Below, piece after piece: positions 39,680-52,500 of a stretch of DNA of 64,000 nt. The DNA is taken from contig WPIO01000001.1 in the NCBI GenBank assembly GCA_009760855.2, forward strand, positions 62,001 through 126,000, read 5' to 3'. The notes under the pieces are model-generated. The model had not been told where the DNA came from, made no database searches, and was given only the letters and a program-made list of their open reading frames with translations. Source of the DNA: Cristatella mucedo. Taxonomy: Eukaryota; Bryozoa; Phylactolaemata; Cristatellidae. Both the position numbers and the translations under genes were made by a program. Each line of letters starts with the position of its first letter. Positions within the stretch are counted from its first letter, which is position 1.

Positions 39680-40125
39680 TACACAAAGCAAAGTTCTTAC
39701 GCTGATTGACAAGTCCGCCCTGAGCCTCCTGGTCTTGGCTCCTCCCTCACCTAGCTGAACTGCTGCACTTGCTCCAACCTCCTCGCGCCCTCAGGTCCTG
39801 TGTGGACAATAAATTAGCTGTTCCAATCCTCCACTTAAAGACCGTTGGCGGCAGAAGCTTTAGATGTGCAGGTCCCAGACTGTGGAAGTCACGTCAACGA
39901 TTCTAACGCAACGACAACTACCGTATTGCTGCCGACTATGGCATGTCGTTTCCAGCGGTCCTGAGCTGCTGCTTGCATGCTACTCACTACATCGACTGCT
40001 CTCCTGACTCTGCTTTGCTTCCCAGTTTGTCTTTGTTGCGTGAGATACACAACTCTCCCACGTAGCACCCATATAGTCTTTGTGGCTTTGTGGAGTTACA
40101 GACGCAGATACGTTACATTACATTA
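39680..40125 (+). mobile_element. LINE family B copy 3, 3' fragment
   Basis: The fragment matches the last 450 bp of copy 1: CTCAGGTCCTGTGTGGACAA, the GPRLW segment, and the terminal TTTGTGGAGTTACAGACG followed by repeats of TTACA. It has internal stops. Confidence 0.8.
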
Positions 40126-41260
40126 CCTTTGCCCCCTTTCTACGGGGGGGGGGGGGCAGCGACCTGCATCCTATTCCTACGCCCGACCGTCACAACTACG
40201 AAACGAAGTCTTAATTCCGCTCTATGAGCAACGACCGAATTCAGTCGAATAAACACTAAACACTGTGATGTTTAATTATTGTGGTTAACTCAGCCTATAT
40301 GACAATTTTTTGGGGCTAGCCCCAACATAGAAATTTTGGAGGCATTGCCCTATAGATGATGACCCTGGCTCCGCCACTGCACCTAGCCCTGGATGATCGC
40401 ATCAGCGTTTTCTAGCACCCACATTTCAGGAGCTGCAAATAATGACCATCACAACAGTCATAATCTGGCCCACGTAATATTGCATCTTTTCTGCCGCTCC
40501 CTTGCTATCGGACAAGATGGCTTGCCCCGATACAGTTGCTCAGCTACCTAGCACTTGTTTTTACGTCTGCTCCCTGTATCCTGATATTGGTACAAATAGA
40601 CCTTTTCTCTTCCTTTATTTTTTGTACTCGTCCTCCACCACCCAATTTCTTCTACCTCATGGCAGTCGTCCGTTATCTCCTTCATCCTTCATCTTCTTCA
40701 TCGTCAACATCAATTAGTCGTCCATCCTTCTTCCTGTTTTGCATTTGTTTCTGCTATCTGTTGCCATGTTGCACTTGGACTAGATTGGCGAACGTTCATG
40801 CCTATTACCTTAGGCGTTCGATCGCCTCATTGGCCGTCGCAGACAGGCAGTCCGTGACCGATATTGTCTCCCCTTGCCTCTGTTCTCGCAATTGTAGATA
40901 CAAAACGCTCGGATCGCCGACAAGCCCCTGGTGGCGCCATGCCTATCTGAGTGCACCGATATTTCTATTTACACTGTAAAAATTTCACGAACCTGTGGGG
41001 TCAGATCGCACTGTGGAGCACGCCCTCGGTGGGAGGCGGTGCGACGGCGGCCAGCGGCGGTGCGACGATGAGAGACGATGCCTCAGCCTACAGTACGACG
41101 ATGGCTGTATTTAGTGTAGTCTGACGATAAGCCAGCGCTTGGCTTCGATGCGGCTTGTACGGAAGCCGGTACTGTTGCTCACCCGCCGGTGAACAGATTT
41201 TGGATGCATGGTCGGGGCAGGCCAATGCGCAGCCGCGATCCTGGAGTGGGACTCCAGCGA
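40126..41260. other. Intergenic, unrecognised
   Basis: Contains poly-G at 40145-40155 and several AATAAA motifs. An ORF at 40536-40979 has no recognisable domain. Confidence 0.45.
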
Positions 41261-41374
41261 GCGAGAGGGGCGAAGAGAGTCGCGCTTCCCTCCCCCCCCC
41301 CGCTCCGCGTGTAGCAAAATAAACTGGCGGTGTCTCGGTCGTCGGCTGACTGACCAGCTGCGCTGTTCGCGATG
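41261..41374 (+). repeat. Block C copy 2 (contains AATAAA)
   Basis: GAGAGGGGCGAAGAGAGTCG, then AAAATAAACTGGCGGTGTCT and GTCGTCGGCTGA. It lies about 400 bp left of element 2. It may be part of a terminal repeat or 3' end of an unrecognised element. Confidence 0.65.
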
Positions 41375-41409
41375 GCAACACAAACCACATTTAGCGCAGG
41401 CGGACGAGC

Positions 41410-41411
<2 letters not shown>

Positions 41412-41456
<45 letters not shown>
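41412..41456 (+). repeat. (GA)n microsatellite
   Basis: About 45 bp of GA. Confidence 0.95.
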
Positions 41457-41782
41457 AGGAGTCGGGTAGGCTGCTTCGTTGAAGGAGGAAGAAATGAGAG
41501 GATAGTGACCACTCCTCAGGCAGGCTGACGGGCAGAAAGTGTGAAGCTCGGGATGTCGGGGTCACCTGACCCGAGCGGTAAGAAATCTGCCGAGCTGGCA
41601 GTTACACCGGGCTAGTCCGCTTATCCTTGCAATCAAAGTTCTGAGAATTAGAGCTCGAACCGTTGTGACTAGGTTGAGTCAAGCCCGGCGCCAACAGCAC
41701 AACCGTTCGATGCTAACGCCTTCTTTGCCACGGTAGCATTCTACTCTTTGCTGTTAGTGAGGTACGAGCCTCATTGCCCGGA

Positions 41783-44700
41783 GGGGTTGGACGAATTGCT
41801 GCAATCCGCCGCAATCCACTCTAATTTATAAACTCGGCAAGAAGTCAGCGACACCGAGCTCAAGTTTCTAGTGAATATTGCAGTACACCATCGATATTAT
41901 GTACCCACCAAATTTCATGCTATCGTTCGCTCCCGAACTCATGCAAACCGTCTACAAAGACGGAGGCTGGTACCGCAATCCACTTGAAGCACTAAAATCA
42001 AACACAAATCAGCTGGGGTAATTTCCCAGAACTCTGGAATATAAAACTGCGCCATATTTCAAGTGTACCGCAAATTCTGCGCCATTCCGCTCACGCGTTC
42101 TAACGAGTTCCCCTGAAATAGGCTGCATCGGACAGGGCCAACGCCGCCAAGTCACTGCATTCCATTGCAAAGCAAAAAAGCCTACACGAAAAAGCTCTCT
42201 TTTGATTGCATATGATGGTGACAACTCGGCGACTACGAGTGCACTCAAAATAAAAATTCATCAGCATTAGCACGGGCGTTCTTTAGCAATGCGCTACCAA
42301 CCGACTGCAACCATACGGGCCGAATCCACTGCAATCTTTCACATCAACGGTAAAACTTCTATAAATAAGATTGCTTCTAGCTCCAGTTTTTATTGCATAT
42401 CAAAGTGCGCAGTGCACTAAGTGTGGACCCAAGGAAATTTATGCAAATTTTCGCATCCGCGAACTCCGACTATTCACGGCGATCGCCCGAAGTGGCCAAC
42501 GTAAATACTACGATCCTCGGTAATCCACTGAAAAATATCCTCAAATATAAGCTCCAATTTACATTGCATATAAGAATAGATTCAGTTTAAAGTGCACCCC
42601 CAAAAACGTCGCGAAGTTTCGCTTTTGAGTTCTCAGACAATGCCCTGTAACGATCCCATCGGCAATTCACTGCAATCCCCCGAAATTCGCTGCAAAACGA
42701 CCAGAGGGCGTACACTAGAAGCTCTACTCACGATTTCACGTTGCTCTAACATTCAATTATAGTGTACTTCGCACAATTTCACTACAATTGCCTCGGGCAG
42801 TTTCATGCAATACACTGCAATCGATGCAATCGACTGCAATGGCTCGGGCCAATAACACAATCTACGACAATACGATGCAAAATAGCCCAAAATTGGTTTC
42901 TTAAGTGGTCCAATTTTGAATGCACATTAGAGAGCACATTGTTTAAAGTGAAGTCGCATAATTTTAATCAATTTCGCCGGTACAATCTCGGGTAATTCGT
43001 GGCAATCTACGGCAACGGCTCGGCTTGAAGCAACAATCCACCTACAGACCTTGACAAATCGACTACAAATTGGCTGCACGGAGCTCCAATTTTCATTCCA
43101 AATACAATTTCGACGAGTTCAAAATGAAACCATTAAATTTCCAAGCTACTTTTCTCGTTAATTGTTGGCGATACACAGCAATCGCCAGCAATGAACCAGG
43201 GCCAGAACCCAATCCGTGGCAAATCGACGAGAAATCGGCTGCAAAAGCTTCAGTTCTCATTCCTCATAACATTTCACTATGAGCTTACAAGAATATTTAA
43301 CCCATTGTGTGGGTTCAATCTCGAGCCATGCGCAGTAATCGACGGCAATGGCCTGGGCTATTACGGCAATCCATTATTATCCGTTGCAGCAAATCAACTG
43401 GAAAGTGGCTGGGCCAAGCTCCAACTTTTCTGGCACTCCAACGCATTGTATTAAAAGTGCAACGACATCATTTCAACCTACAGGGAACATAAAATCGCGA
43501 GCAATGAATACATAATTCATTCCATAGCGCCCAAAGAGAATTTAATCTCTATTCAGGTTCTTCACATATGCGACGGGGCTCGAGCCTGCGACCTCGGTCG
43601 TCAAATACATTTAACTTGGCTTTAGTCGGGGTGAGCATCTTAACAATGTCCTGGGCAAGTACCACAATTTGTGGCAAATCCACCACAACGTGGCTGGGCA
43701 AAGCTCATATTATCATTGCATATAAAATCTCCCTGCATTCGTTCAATGTTGAAACCAATGAATGTTAAAGCTATTTGCTGGTTAATTGTCGGCAATGCCC
43801 CGAAATCGGTAGCAATGGCTGGGGCCAATACCACAATCTGTGGCAAATCGACAAGAAATTAGTTGCCCGAAGCTTCAATTCTCTGTAACACCACACTGTG
43901 CACGCTCATAATTTAAACCAATGTGCGCCCGCAGTGAGATATTACGTGCATCAAGAATCGGAGTTTCGCGCGGCCGATTTCTCGTCAATTTGCCACGGAT
44001 TGCGGTATTCGCCCCTATTGATTGCCATGTACTGCTGAAAATTAAGGTGAAAGCTAGCTTGAAAATTCAACGGTTTCACTTTTAACAAGGTAAAATGTCA
44101 AATGCGATGACAATTGGAGCTTCCCGCGGCCAGCTTCTGGTCAATCTGTCCTGGATTGTAGCGGATTGCTGTTTCGAGCCCAGCCATTGCCGTCGATTGC
44201 CATGCATGGCCCGAGATTTACGTGCACAATTTGTTAAAATCATGCGGTTGCACCTTAAAAAGAGTGCGTTGCAATATGTATTCAAAATCGGAGCATTGAG
44301 AAACTGATTTCGGCGGGGCATTTTGTAGCGGAATGCCGTGGTGTGCAGTATTGATCCAAGCCATTGCAGTCGATTGCAGCGAATTGCACGAGACTGCCCG
44401 AGGTAGTTTTAGTGAAATTGTGCAATTACACTATAACCGAAGATTAGAACTATGCGCAGTCATAATTAGAACTTCAAGCATTCACTTTCTGGTCGTTTTT
44501 CTGCGGATTTCGACGGATTGCCGCGAATTGCCGAATGGGACCAAGCCGTTGCAGTCAATTAGAGGTCGATGCATAAAAATTCTTGAGGCAACTCTAGTAA
44601 AATTGTGTGAGTACACAATAACCGAGAGTAGAACAATGTGCAATTGTAACGCCGAAAGCTCGGCGGAATAGGCGTAACCTGCCGCTTACTGAGCGGCGTA

Positions 44701-45880
44701 GCCTACTGCCGAGTGCTATTCGGTGCCCGTCTACGCGCAATAAGAGGTGGCCACGCGAAAGAGCGCTTCTGGCGCCACCCTACTTACCGTTACTGCGGGG
44801 TCGTGAGCTCGTGGCGTGAATTGGAAAGAGATGCACACACGAATAAGGGAATTTACTAAACTTTATTCGTAAGCGCACAGTGTCACTGCGCGTATAGCTC
44901 AGTTTATCATCACACTTCTCGCAGGCTCTCACCGAAACTAGCACTCTTGCGGGTGAGATGCGTCCCCGCACTTAGGCTGCCTCCGTCTATAGTGGGGAAC
45001 GACCCAAATAGACGGAGTGCCCGAACAACCCGAACCCCGACCCTGACCTATGGTTCTGCCTCCACCTTCGCAAAAAAGGCTGGAGTACCTCGGACCCTAA
45101 CTCCTGGCTGGAGATCTAGAGCTCCGCTTCCACGATAAAGGCAGGAAAACCCCCACCTGTGCAAAAATGCAGGAACACTGGGACCGTTTCACCTACGAAA
45201 TATCTCCTCTACACTGCACCGGATTACGCGTGCGCCGGCATACACACAAAACATAAGATGTGAGCGACAGGCGTTATACAACCCGGCGTCCACCGAATTT
45301 TCCTGGTGTTGAATCGCTCTGTCCCGTCAATCGCCGGCGAACAGCCCTCTTTCCCCACCCCCGCTTTCAGAGGAAATGAGTCCGGCAACTGTCGGCAACA
45401 GCGTCGAAACGGAGTCGAAGACGAAGAAGGAATCATGAGCGAGCGTCGCCGGGACAATGGGGTTGGCAGGCCAGACGACATCAATCAGCCTGCTGGTCCT
45501 ACCACAACCGTTGCGTCCTCTGAACGCGGGTGCTTTTCAGCCACCTCTCTCTCTTTCTCACGGGAACCCGTCCAGCGACTCTAGGACGGCTGGCGGCGAC
45601 AGCGACCTTGGGCGAGCGTTGCCCTTTTCTTAAATTGCTAGCCGGGAGTATAGCGTTTACAGGCCAGCCGATATCAATCACCTCACGATCCTACTACGAC
45701 GGCTGCGTCCTCTTGCTCAATGCACCAGGACAGAGGTGTTTCCTGCTGAGCAGTTCTTGTGAGCCCTAAAATTGAGCCAGGCCGGCGCCGTGCTACACAA
45801 TCGTAATTAGAGTTTACAGCGTGCGCATTCTTATCGTGTAACGTATTCAGAGTGGATTGCGGCAATTCGTCAAACCCATA
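41783..45880. repeat. Tandem-repeat element 2 (direct arm, inverted arm, block D, inverted end)
   Basis: The left end is GGGGTTGGACGAATT. Direct monomers have anchors near 41968, 42133, 42316, 42492, 42655, 42844, 43019, 43197, 43351, 43651 and 43824. Reverse-complement monomers follow at about 43950-44650 (GGATTGCGGTATT, CAGTCGATTGCAG). 44650-45460 is unique-looking sequence. Block D is at 45460-45755, and an inverted copy of the left end (AATTCGTCAAACCC) is at 45864-45877. A SINE interrupts one monomer. Confidence 0.8.
43512..43644 (-). mobile_element. tRNA-derived SINE nested in tandem-repeat element 2
   Basis: The tail (CATAGCGCCCAAAGAGAATT), the B box (GGCTCGAGCC) and part of the head (GGTGAGCATCTTAA) are present. 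The copy interrupts a ~177-bp monomer. Confidence 0.78.
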
Positions 45881-46427
45881 AAACAGTGGCTATCGTAACT
45901 TGGCTCGATGGGTTTGTGCGGTCACTCTAGGGGTCACTCAGTTGAGGTTGCTTCCCGCTCTTTCCTGTTAGTGAGATGCGAGCCTCGTAGCCCGGAGGTA
46001 CAAAGGCCACACTAATTTCGCTTGAAGGACGTTGCGCTGTCCCTATAATGGTAATCAAGTAGCACACGCGAGCCTTGAGCCCGAAATATACAGGCATCGT
46101 TGCCAGGGGATACGTTAGGGCCACGCTGTGGCCTGTTTTCCCTTCTCAAAAATAGTCCGCAGGCGCTCGCTGCTTGTGGGCTAGAAACTTCTAGTTTGCA
46201 GATGCAGTCATCTTTAATATCTTCTATTTTTGTTTACTGCACTAATATTTCTTTAGATGAGCCGTATTTGGAGTACACAGAGAAGTGACTGAGCCAGAGG
46301 GGTGGCGTGGGATGATCGCGCATTAATACAAATCATATGACCAATTATGCTCTGCCCCCCCGCCCTGTGAGTGGTTGTGTCGTGTCGCAGCTCTGGCCGC
46401 GTAAATGATCGGCCCGTTATTGACGAA

Positions 46428-46510
46428 ATGGTTAGGGAAACGCGCTACTTGCGTGTTGCGGATCTACCGAAGGATATAACCGAAGAGAATTTGTCCGATC
46501 AGTTCATTAA
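46428..46510 (+). CDS. spen: spen exon with start codon (RRM1 first half)
   Basis: ATG at 46428 was chosen because the next residues (VRETRYL) coincide with the conserved SPEN N-terminus. An in-frame ATG at 46371 would add 19 residues with no family match, and a possible acceptor (gtgtcgcag) ends at 46390. The donor is GTATGT, phase 2. RNP2-like residues are LRVADL. Confidence 0.88.
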
Positions 46511-49500
46511 GTATGTCTGTTCATGCTGCTTTGTAGCTAATCGCGTTTCGAGTACTTGTCGCGCCATCTTGAATAAGCGCGGCAGCCCGGTTGTGTAATT
46601 TTCACGGCTATTTCGCGATGCTCTGTGCTGTCATTGCCTATTTAATCTCTCACGTCGCACTCTTAAGTGATGCAAAAGATATCTCCAAACAGCTTTCCAT
46701 AGGTGATCGTTGAGTGCGCAGGGGTCGATGAAGCTGAAGTCGGACGAGTCTGAAGCTGATGTGGACTCCGTTAACATTTGTCCAAAATGCACGCAGCGGT
46801 GCTTTTTGTTAAAAGGAACTCGAAAGTTATTAATGGTTGTCGCTTAGTAGGCACGTGTGCGTGCGTATAAAATGTGAGGCTGAGACCTAGTGCATCAGGT
46901 GTGGTTGCGTGTTTCAACGTAGCAGAGCAGGACCTTATGGGAAAGCACGTTCCAGCATTGTCATGGCTAGCCGCTTGAACTTATGGCCGGCGCTTGAACT
47001 TATGGCCGGCGGGACTTTAGGAGGCCCCTCACCTCATCTGTGGTTGAATCGGCCGGCAGGAAAGGAAGTAGATTCAGGCCTAGCCCAAGAAATAGCGATT
47101 CGAATACTAGGGTAAAGTGTTCGTCTGTGCTGAATATGACTGGTTTATCTTATCACTTACTCCGTAAGTCATTGATCCATTATTATTATGACTTAGCGAT
47201 AGCTCAGAATATCTATTGGCAGCTTAGTCTGGGGCATCTGTTGGTTCCCCTGTTTGCTGTAGTAGGAGGAAGTGGTGGTGAGATGTGCATGCCATGCGTG
47301 TAGTAGTGTGAGCTACCTTGAGTGGCCCAAGCACACACGTCGTGTGCATGATACATGTCTCAGCAGGGGGCGAGCCGCATTGGCGCAAGAGTTGGTGAGC
47401 TATAATTGGAATTGATGAGCATAGATGCCTTGCTTAGCATAACCAATTGCTCACTTCTCTCACTATTGCCCAGGTTTGGCCCAGTTGTCAAGTTGCTTGC
47501 CTTAGACTAACGAGGGCGTGGGTTTGAGCTCTTAGTCATATGTGAAGGGCCTGGATAGAGATTCAGTTCTCTCAGAGTGCCTCTCTGCGGCTGAATTATC
47601 TGTTTGTTCACATTCGATTTGTTTGGGCCAGGCCAAAGCTCTGTCAGCACCTGGATGAGTGCACTCGGATGATGCAGCACATTAGCTGTTTGCCTCTTTT
47701 ATTAGGGTTATGGGACCACCTGTTCGTCAAAATTTTCTGCACATGGTGTTTGTAAATGCAGCCAAATTATTGAGCCACAAACAAACAGCAGCATTTCGCT
47801 TTACTAAAGCATCCCTGTTCGAAATGTAGTCGATGTCTGCTCAAAAGTGATTCGCCTCTGCCAACGTTTTAGATTTGGAAAGATCCAGACCATCCGCATA
47901 GACAAAAGTGGTGAACCAATTTCAGCTGTAATAGCATTCCTCGATATCAAGGCTGCCACGAAGGCGCACTGTGAAGTCCAGGAACTTTCCGGGAAGACAG
48001 TCCAAGTTGGATTCTGCGATGCCAGTGGCAATACCCTCTCCAAGTCTCTGACCCCAAAGTCATCGAGCAGTATCTCGGGAGGTGGTGTAGGAGGAGGAGC
48101 ATGCTTAGCCCAGAAGGAATTTCAGTCGTCTGTCACAAGTTTGGGAAGACCCAGTGCTGCCGTGGAGCAAGCTACCGGGTAAGTGTGTGGTCTCTGCTCT
48201 CTCTCTCTCTCTCTGCTCTCTGTTTCTCGCGTGCCAGCAGATGAGCCGTCGGTCGCTCAGTGGCTGCTGCACCAGGATCGTGCTGGAGCACATTCTCAAT
48301 AGTCTAGGGAATATCGAGAGCCACTGGATGCTGCTGCTGCTGCTGATGCTGCTGCCACTTCTGCTGCCACTGCTGTTCTTCGTGCCCGTGTGTGATTATC
48401 ATTCTTTTTTATGCCAGAGCGGTACCGCACGGCTGCACTGACGCTGCCACCACTGGGCTGCTCACCCCAGGGAGCGGACCTAGACTGCCTAGCTGCGGCT
48501 TGGATGCTTTGCTGAGTCATCGAGTCTGCATTTTTGGATTAAGCCTCCGATTTTGGATTATTCTAATAGACATGCACCTCAGGGAATATACTATGAATAT
48601 GCTGCCCCTATTAACCAGTGACCTGGTCGTCTGTCCTCGTACGCCTTTCACGGGATATGTACCTGTCTGTGCAGTGGATTAATTATTACACTAAAGTTTG
48701 GATTACCCTATCGGATTATTAATGTTTAACACTGGAGTATTCAATTATGTGGATTACTCAAGAATCTGAGACGATAATTGGATTATATGCAGGCTTGTAA
48801 AGATCTGTTGATGATCAGGTATGTATTTATCAAGACTGGCCCAGGGCTGATCAGTTAATGCAGCAGCCAGTATCTATGCTGGCATTGGTGCTGCGTGCCT
48901 GCAGTGGACGCCGTGGCCATCGCACTGATTTCTGGCTGCTGCGCAGCAAGCACGCGCTGCAGCTGCTGCACCTCGGGGCTAAGGTGGTGGGGGCGTGAAG
49001 CAAGTTCCTTGCAATGGCCGTGCTGCTGCAGCTGGCTGGCTGGCTGGATGTGATACCATGTCTGTGTATCCGTCTCTCTATCTGACTAACGGTTTATCCG
49101 ACTCTCTGTCTCTACTTGACTCCCAGTCTGTCTCTTTGTCATCTCTCTGCATCATGGTCTCTGTCATCCTGTCTCCCTGTCTGTTGGTTCTTCTCTGATG
49201 CTGATGTGGCTGTGGCTAGCATGAGCCAAGTGGGGCCTGCCCTATCAGTTAGCCAGTGGGCAGGTGCTTGCTGCCACTGGCTAGCTTTACAGTGCTGCCA
49301 TTGTAGCCGCTGGTTTCGTGAGCGGTTGCAATTTCGAAGGCATAATGATATGTTGTCGGGCCTCACGAACCTATTCGAGCAATCCTCAGTGCCCACCGGC
49401 CTCGTGAAGCCTTGCTTCTCGGCTAGCTGTCCAGCTTGCAGGCTCATGCAATGCCCGCTTATATGTGCACGGTCTCCCTTGCCATGTTCTGGCCCTGTGT

Positions 49501-52500
49501 CCAAACAATGGCTCTAGTGTTGCTAGAACCTAGACTCTCTCTCCCCCTCTCCTGACACCATTAGCTTTGAGCCATTAACTGCCTCGATGCTGCTTCTGAA
49601 TAGACGTCGGAGGAGCTGCAGTTTGGCACAGTTAATTAGTAGCAGTTTGCCTCCTGTATCATAGCCCTGATCGAAACAGTTGGCCTTTCACGAGTCTTGC
49701 CACCGGCAGCTCGTGCATTGTGTGGATTTACATTTTAACTATGCTGCCATCCCTCAAATTAATCGTAAATTAATCATGGTCTTGTATAGGATCATAGGAG
49801 AACCAAATCTCTATCCAGGCACTTTATAAATCGCTTTATGGAGAAGCAGTAACCAAGTGTTAATGACAAGCAATGTATCATGCTTAGACAAGCATGCCGG
49901 AGCATGCTCAGGCAAGTATCAGAAGACACAGGTGCTGGTTACTAGGTCGTGTATTCATCACCTAATTTCCTCCAAGAATGTCGTAAGATTTAACCAAGAT
50001 TTTTTGTCTAGTTATGAAGGTGGCAGGTGTGCTAATCCATCATAGCTTATGTTTCTGTTGCCTGGCATCTTTGCTACCGGTCGGTCTATGGCTTAGTCTG
50101 TTCTTACTGGATATGTACATGCATGTACACACGCACGAACACACACACACACGGACGTACTCCTTGTACCAGATAGCACTACTGGTGATGCCTTCTCCGA
50201 AACCGTGAAGACGAGGTTAGTCTGGCAGCCCTCGTTGGTGACAAGAGACCACAAGCATTGATGTCAGTCCACTTAAAGCAAAAGCTAAGGGTTAGTCATT
50301 TGTGGGATTCCCTCAAGGATTGCCAAGAATTTTGCATTATGTGCAGCCATGCTATTTGCTCTCAAGGTAAGTGGAGTCAGCTCATCGGTTGTGACATCTT
50401 CAGTCCACGGTCCAGCAGCGAGGTACTTCTGTAGCGTTTGCACGCTCGAGCTCTTTGGCACCTGGCCTGCTGGTACGCCGGGCCGAAAATGCTGCACTAT
50501 GTTTTCCTGCCCCCTCTCTCCCTCACTCCCTCCCCCCCCAGTGTCGGGTCCCTTATTTAGGAACTACAGACGGTCGGAAAGCATTGGCCTTGGCTCTGGC
50601 CTAGGTTTTGGTGACTTCGCTTGTGTAATGAGCTTCACCTGCGGTTGGCACGAGGTGCTTTTGAATTTTGCTTGTGGTTGAGGTGCTTACCTGGAACTAA
50701 CTCCATGTAGTGGCAGATGGCAATCGCTCACTTGATAGGTAATAGTCTCGGCCAGCGTCTTAGTATGCGCTGCACTTCAAGGAGTGCTTGCTGGTTACGA
50801 TCTGATCTCGAATGATCGTCGGTCCCTCCATTGCGTGGTAGTCACGCGTATTAGCAGGACGAAGTAAGTCTGTATGAAAAGAGCAATGGCTTTGTCTTGA
50901 TCCCCCGGAAGTTGTGAACAGACGTATCTTCCGTAAGTCTAGTTCGCCATAGGCTGTAGCCGTTTAGAGTGCAGTAGTCAGTATGTCTGGAGCATGAGTA
51001 TCCAGCTGTCAGCACGTTTTTATTTGGTTGATAATTCGATTGCCACCGAGCTAAATACTGTTGGTAAAATGGCAATATTTTGCAGCCTATCTTCTCGGCA
51101 ACCTTATCTCGAACCGGAACCATTACCTAGAGCCGGAAGTAGTCACTTCATTTGGGCAACTCCAGCTCAGTATCTGAGGCGGTTGCAACCACTGTGCTGT
51201 ATATTTAGACGCATGACATTACTTGTTTGTAGTTCGTCAAGCTGACCTGTAGGCGATACCACATACTTTATTTGCTTGCTTGATTTGTACATGCGCTGGT
51301 ACATGGCTTATCTGTAGGGGCCGTGACATTTGGATTCGGACAGTTACCATAGTTTGTCCTCGGTTCGGTTTCCCAACACACTTCTCCCTCCTAGTGTAGG
51401 GATATACACGTGTAGTCAACAGTGTAAGCCACCAACTGACCTGAAAGTTGGCAGTTCTCTTTGTGAAATCACCGTGTACTGCTCTCAGGAACCGTTCTTT
51501 AGCTTGGGCGCACAGCCAAGTAGATATTTTAACACGAATAGCTGTCGATCTAACACATTACTTGAAAGCATCCCGGAGGTTTTTGACGAGGTTCAGATCA
51601 ATTCTCATGCTTAAACGTGGTAATACAGTCAGTGTGTAGGATGCCAGTGATCTGGACCATTGTCGGAAAATTCTCACTTGACAGTGTTGTGCTTGGTTCA
51701 GTCTCTTGTTGCCATATATTTTCAGTCCTTTCAGGACAACATAATTTGGAATACCGATATTTTTACGATTTCCAAGTATTTATGCTTGTTTGTAATGGCT
51801 ATAATGCAACGGAGTCCGGGTACTACTTGTTGTGCAACAGCCAGCCCAATACCACCACTCCACTGCTGCCGAACTTAACGTCATCTGAAGGCTGTAATCT
51901 TGGTATGCATCATTAATGAGCCGCTTCACAATTCCTGCCTTAACAGTATTGAAAATGGTGAACTTCGATTATTCCGTCCACACACCTCTGCCAGTCAGAG
52001 AGGAGGCGTGGTCGCTAGCCTGCTCGGCTGAATGCTCAGTTAAGCCCTGTCGTAAGTTGTGTCCTAGCAACATTTACAGAAGTAAACCTGTTCTTTAAAG
52101 CTTGCATTTTTATGGCCCTGTCGTCTCGATCGGTAATCAGCTTAGGGCGAACACACTGCTCCCTCATTTCCATCATAGCGAGTTGCAACTGCTTACTAAT
52201 ATTGCTGCATAAGAACTGCTCGGAAATTATAAGTACTATAGCAATGCCTGCCAAATGCAATCTGTCAGGTCTTTGCTTTCATGAAGCACAAATCTCCCTT
52301 GCTTTGCCCATAATCTCACCATCTCTTGTTAGCAACTCACACATTTCTAAATTGGGTGGCAAAGAGAAGTAACCTAATCTAGCTTTGTGGGTAAAGGTTG
52401 CTGCACAGACAAAGGCATTTGCTACACAAGCCATTTTAGCAGAGGTCTTCTATTAGGTGCATTTTTAAATGTATTTTTCCACTCGAAGGTATTTTCTAGG

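Noticed and set aside
40536-40979. 147-codon ORF in the intergenic region
   Set aside because: Ser/Phe/Cys-rich without recognised motifs; not supported as a gene.
35878-45880. Centromeric-type satellite or CRISPR-like array
   Set aside because: Monomers are diverged, in fixed order, found in two colinear copies and partly inverted. There are no short identical repeats with unique spacers and no cas genes, and this is animal DNA.
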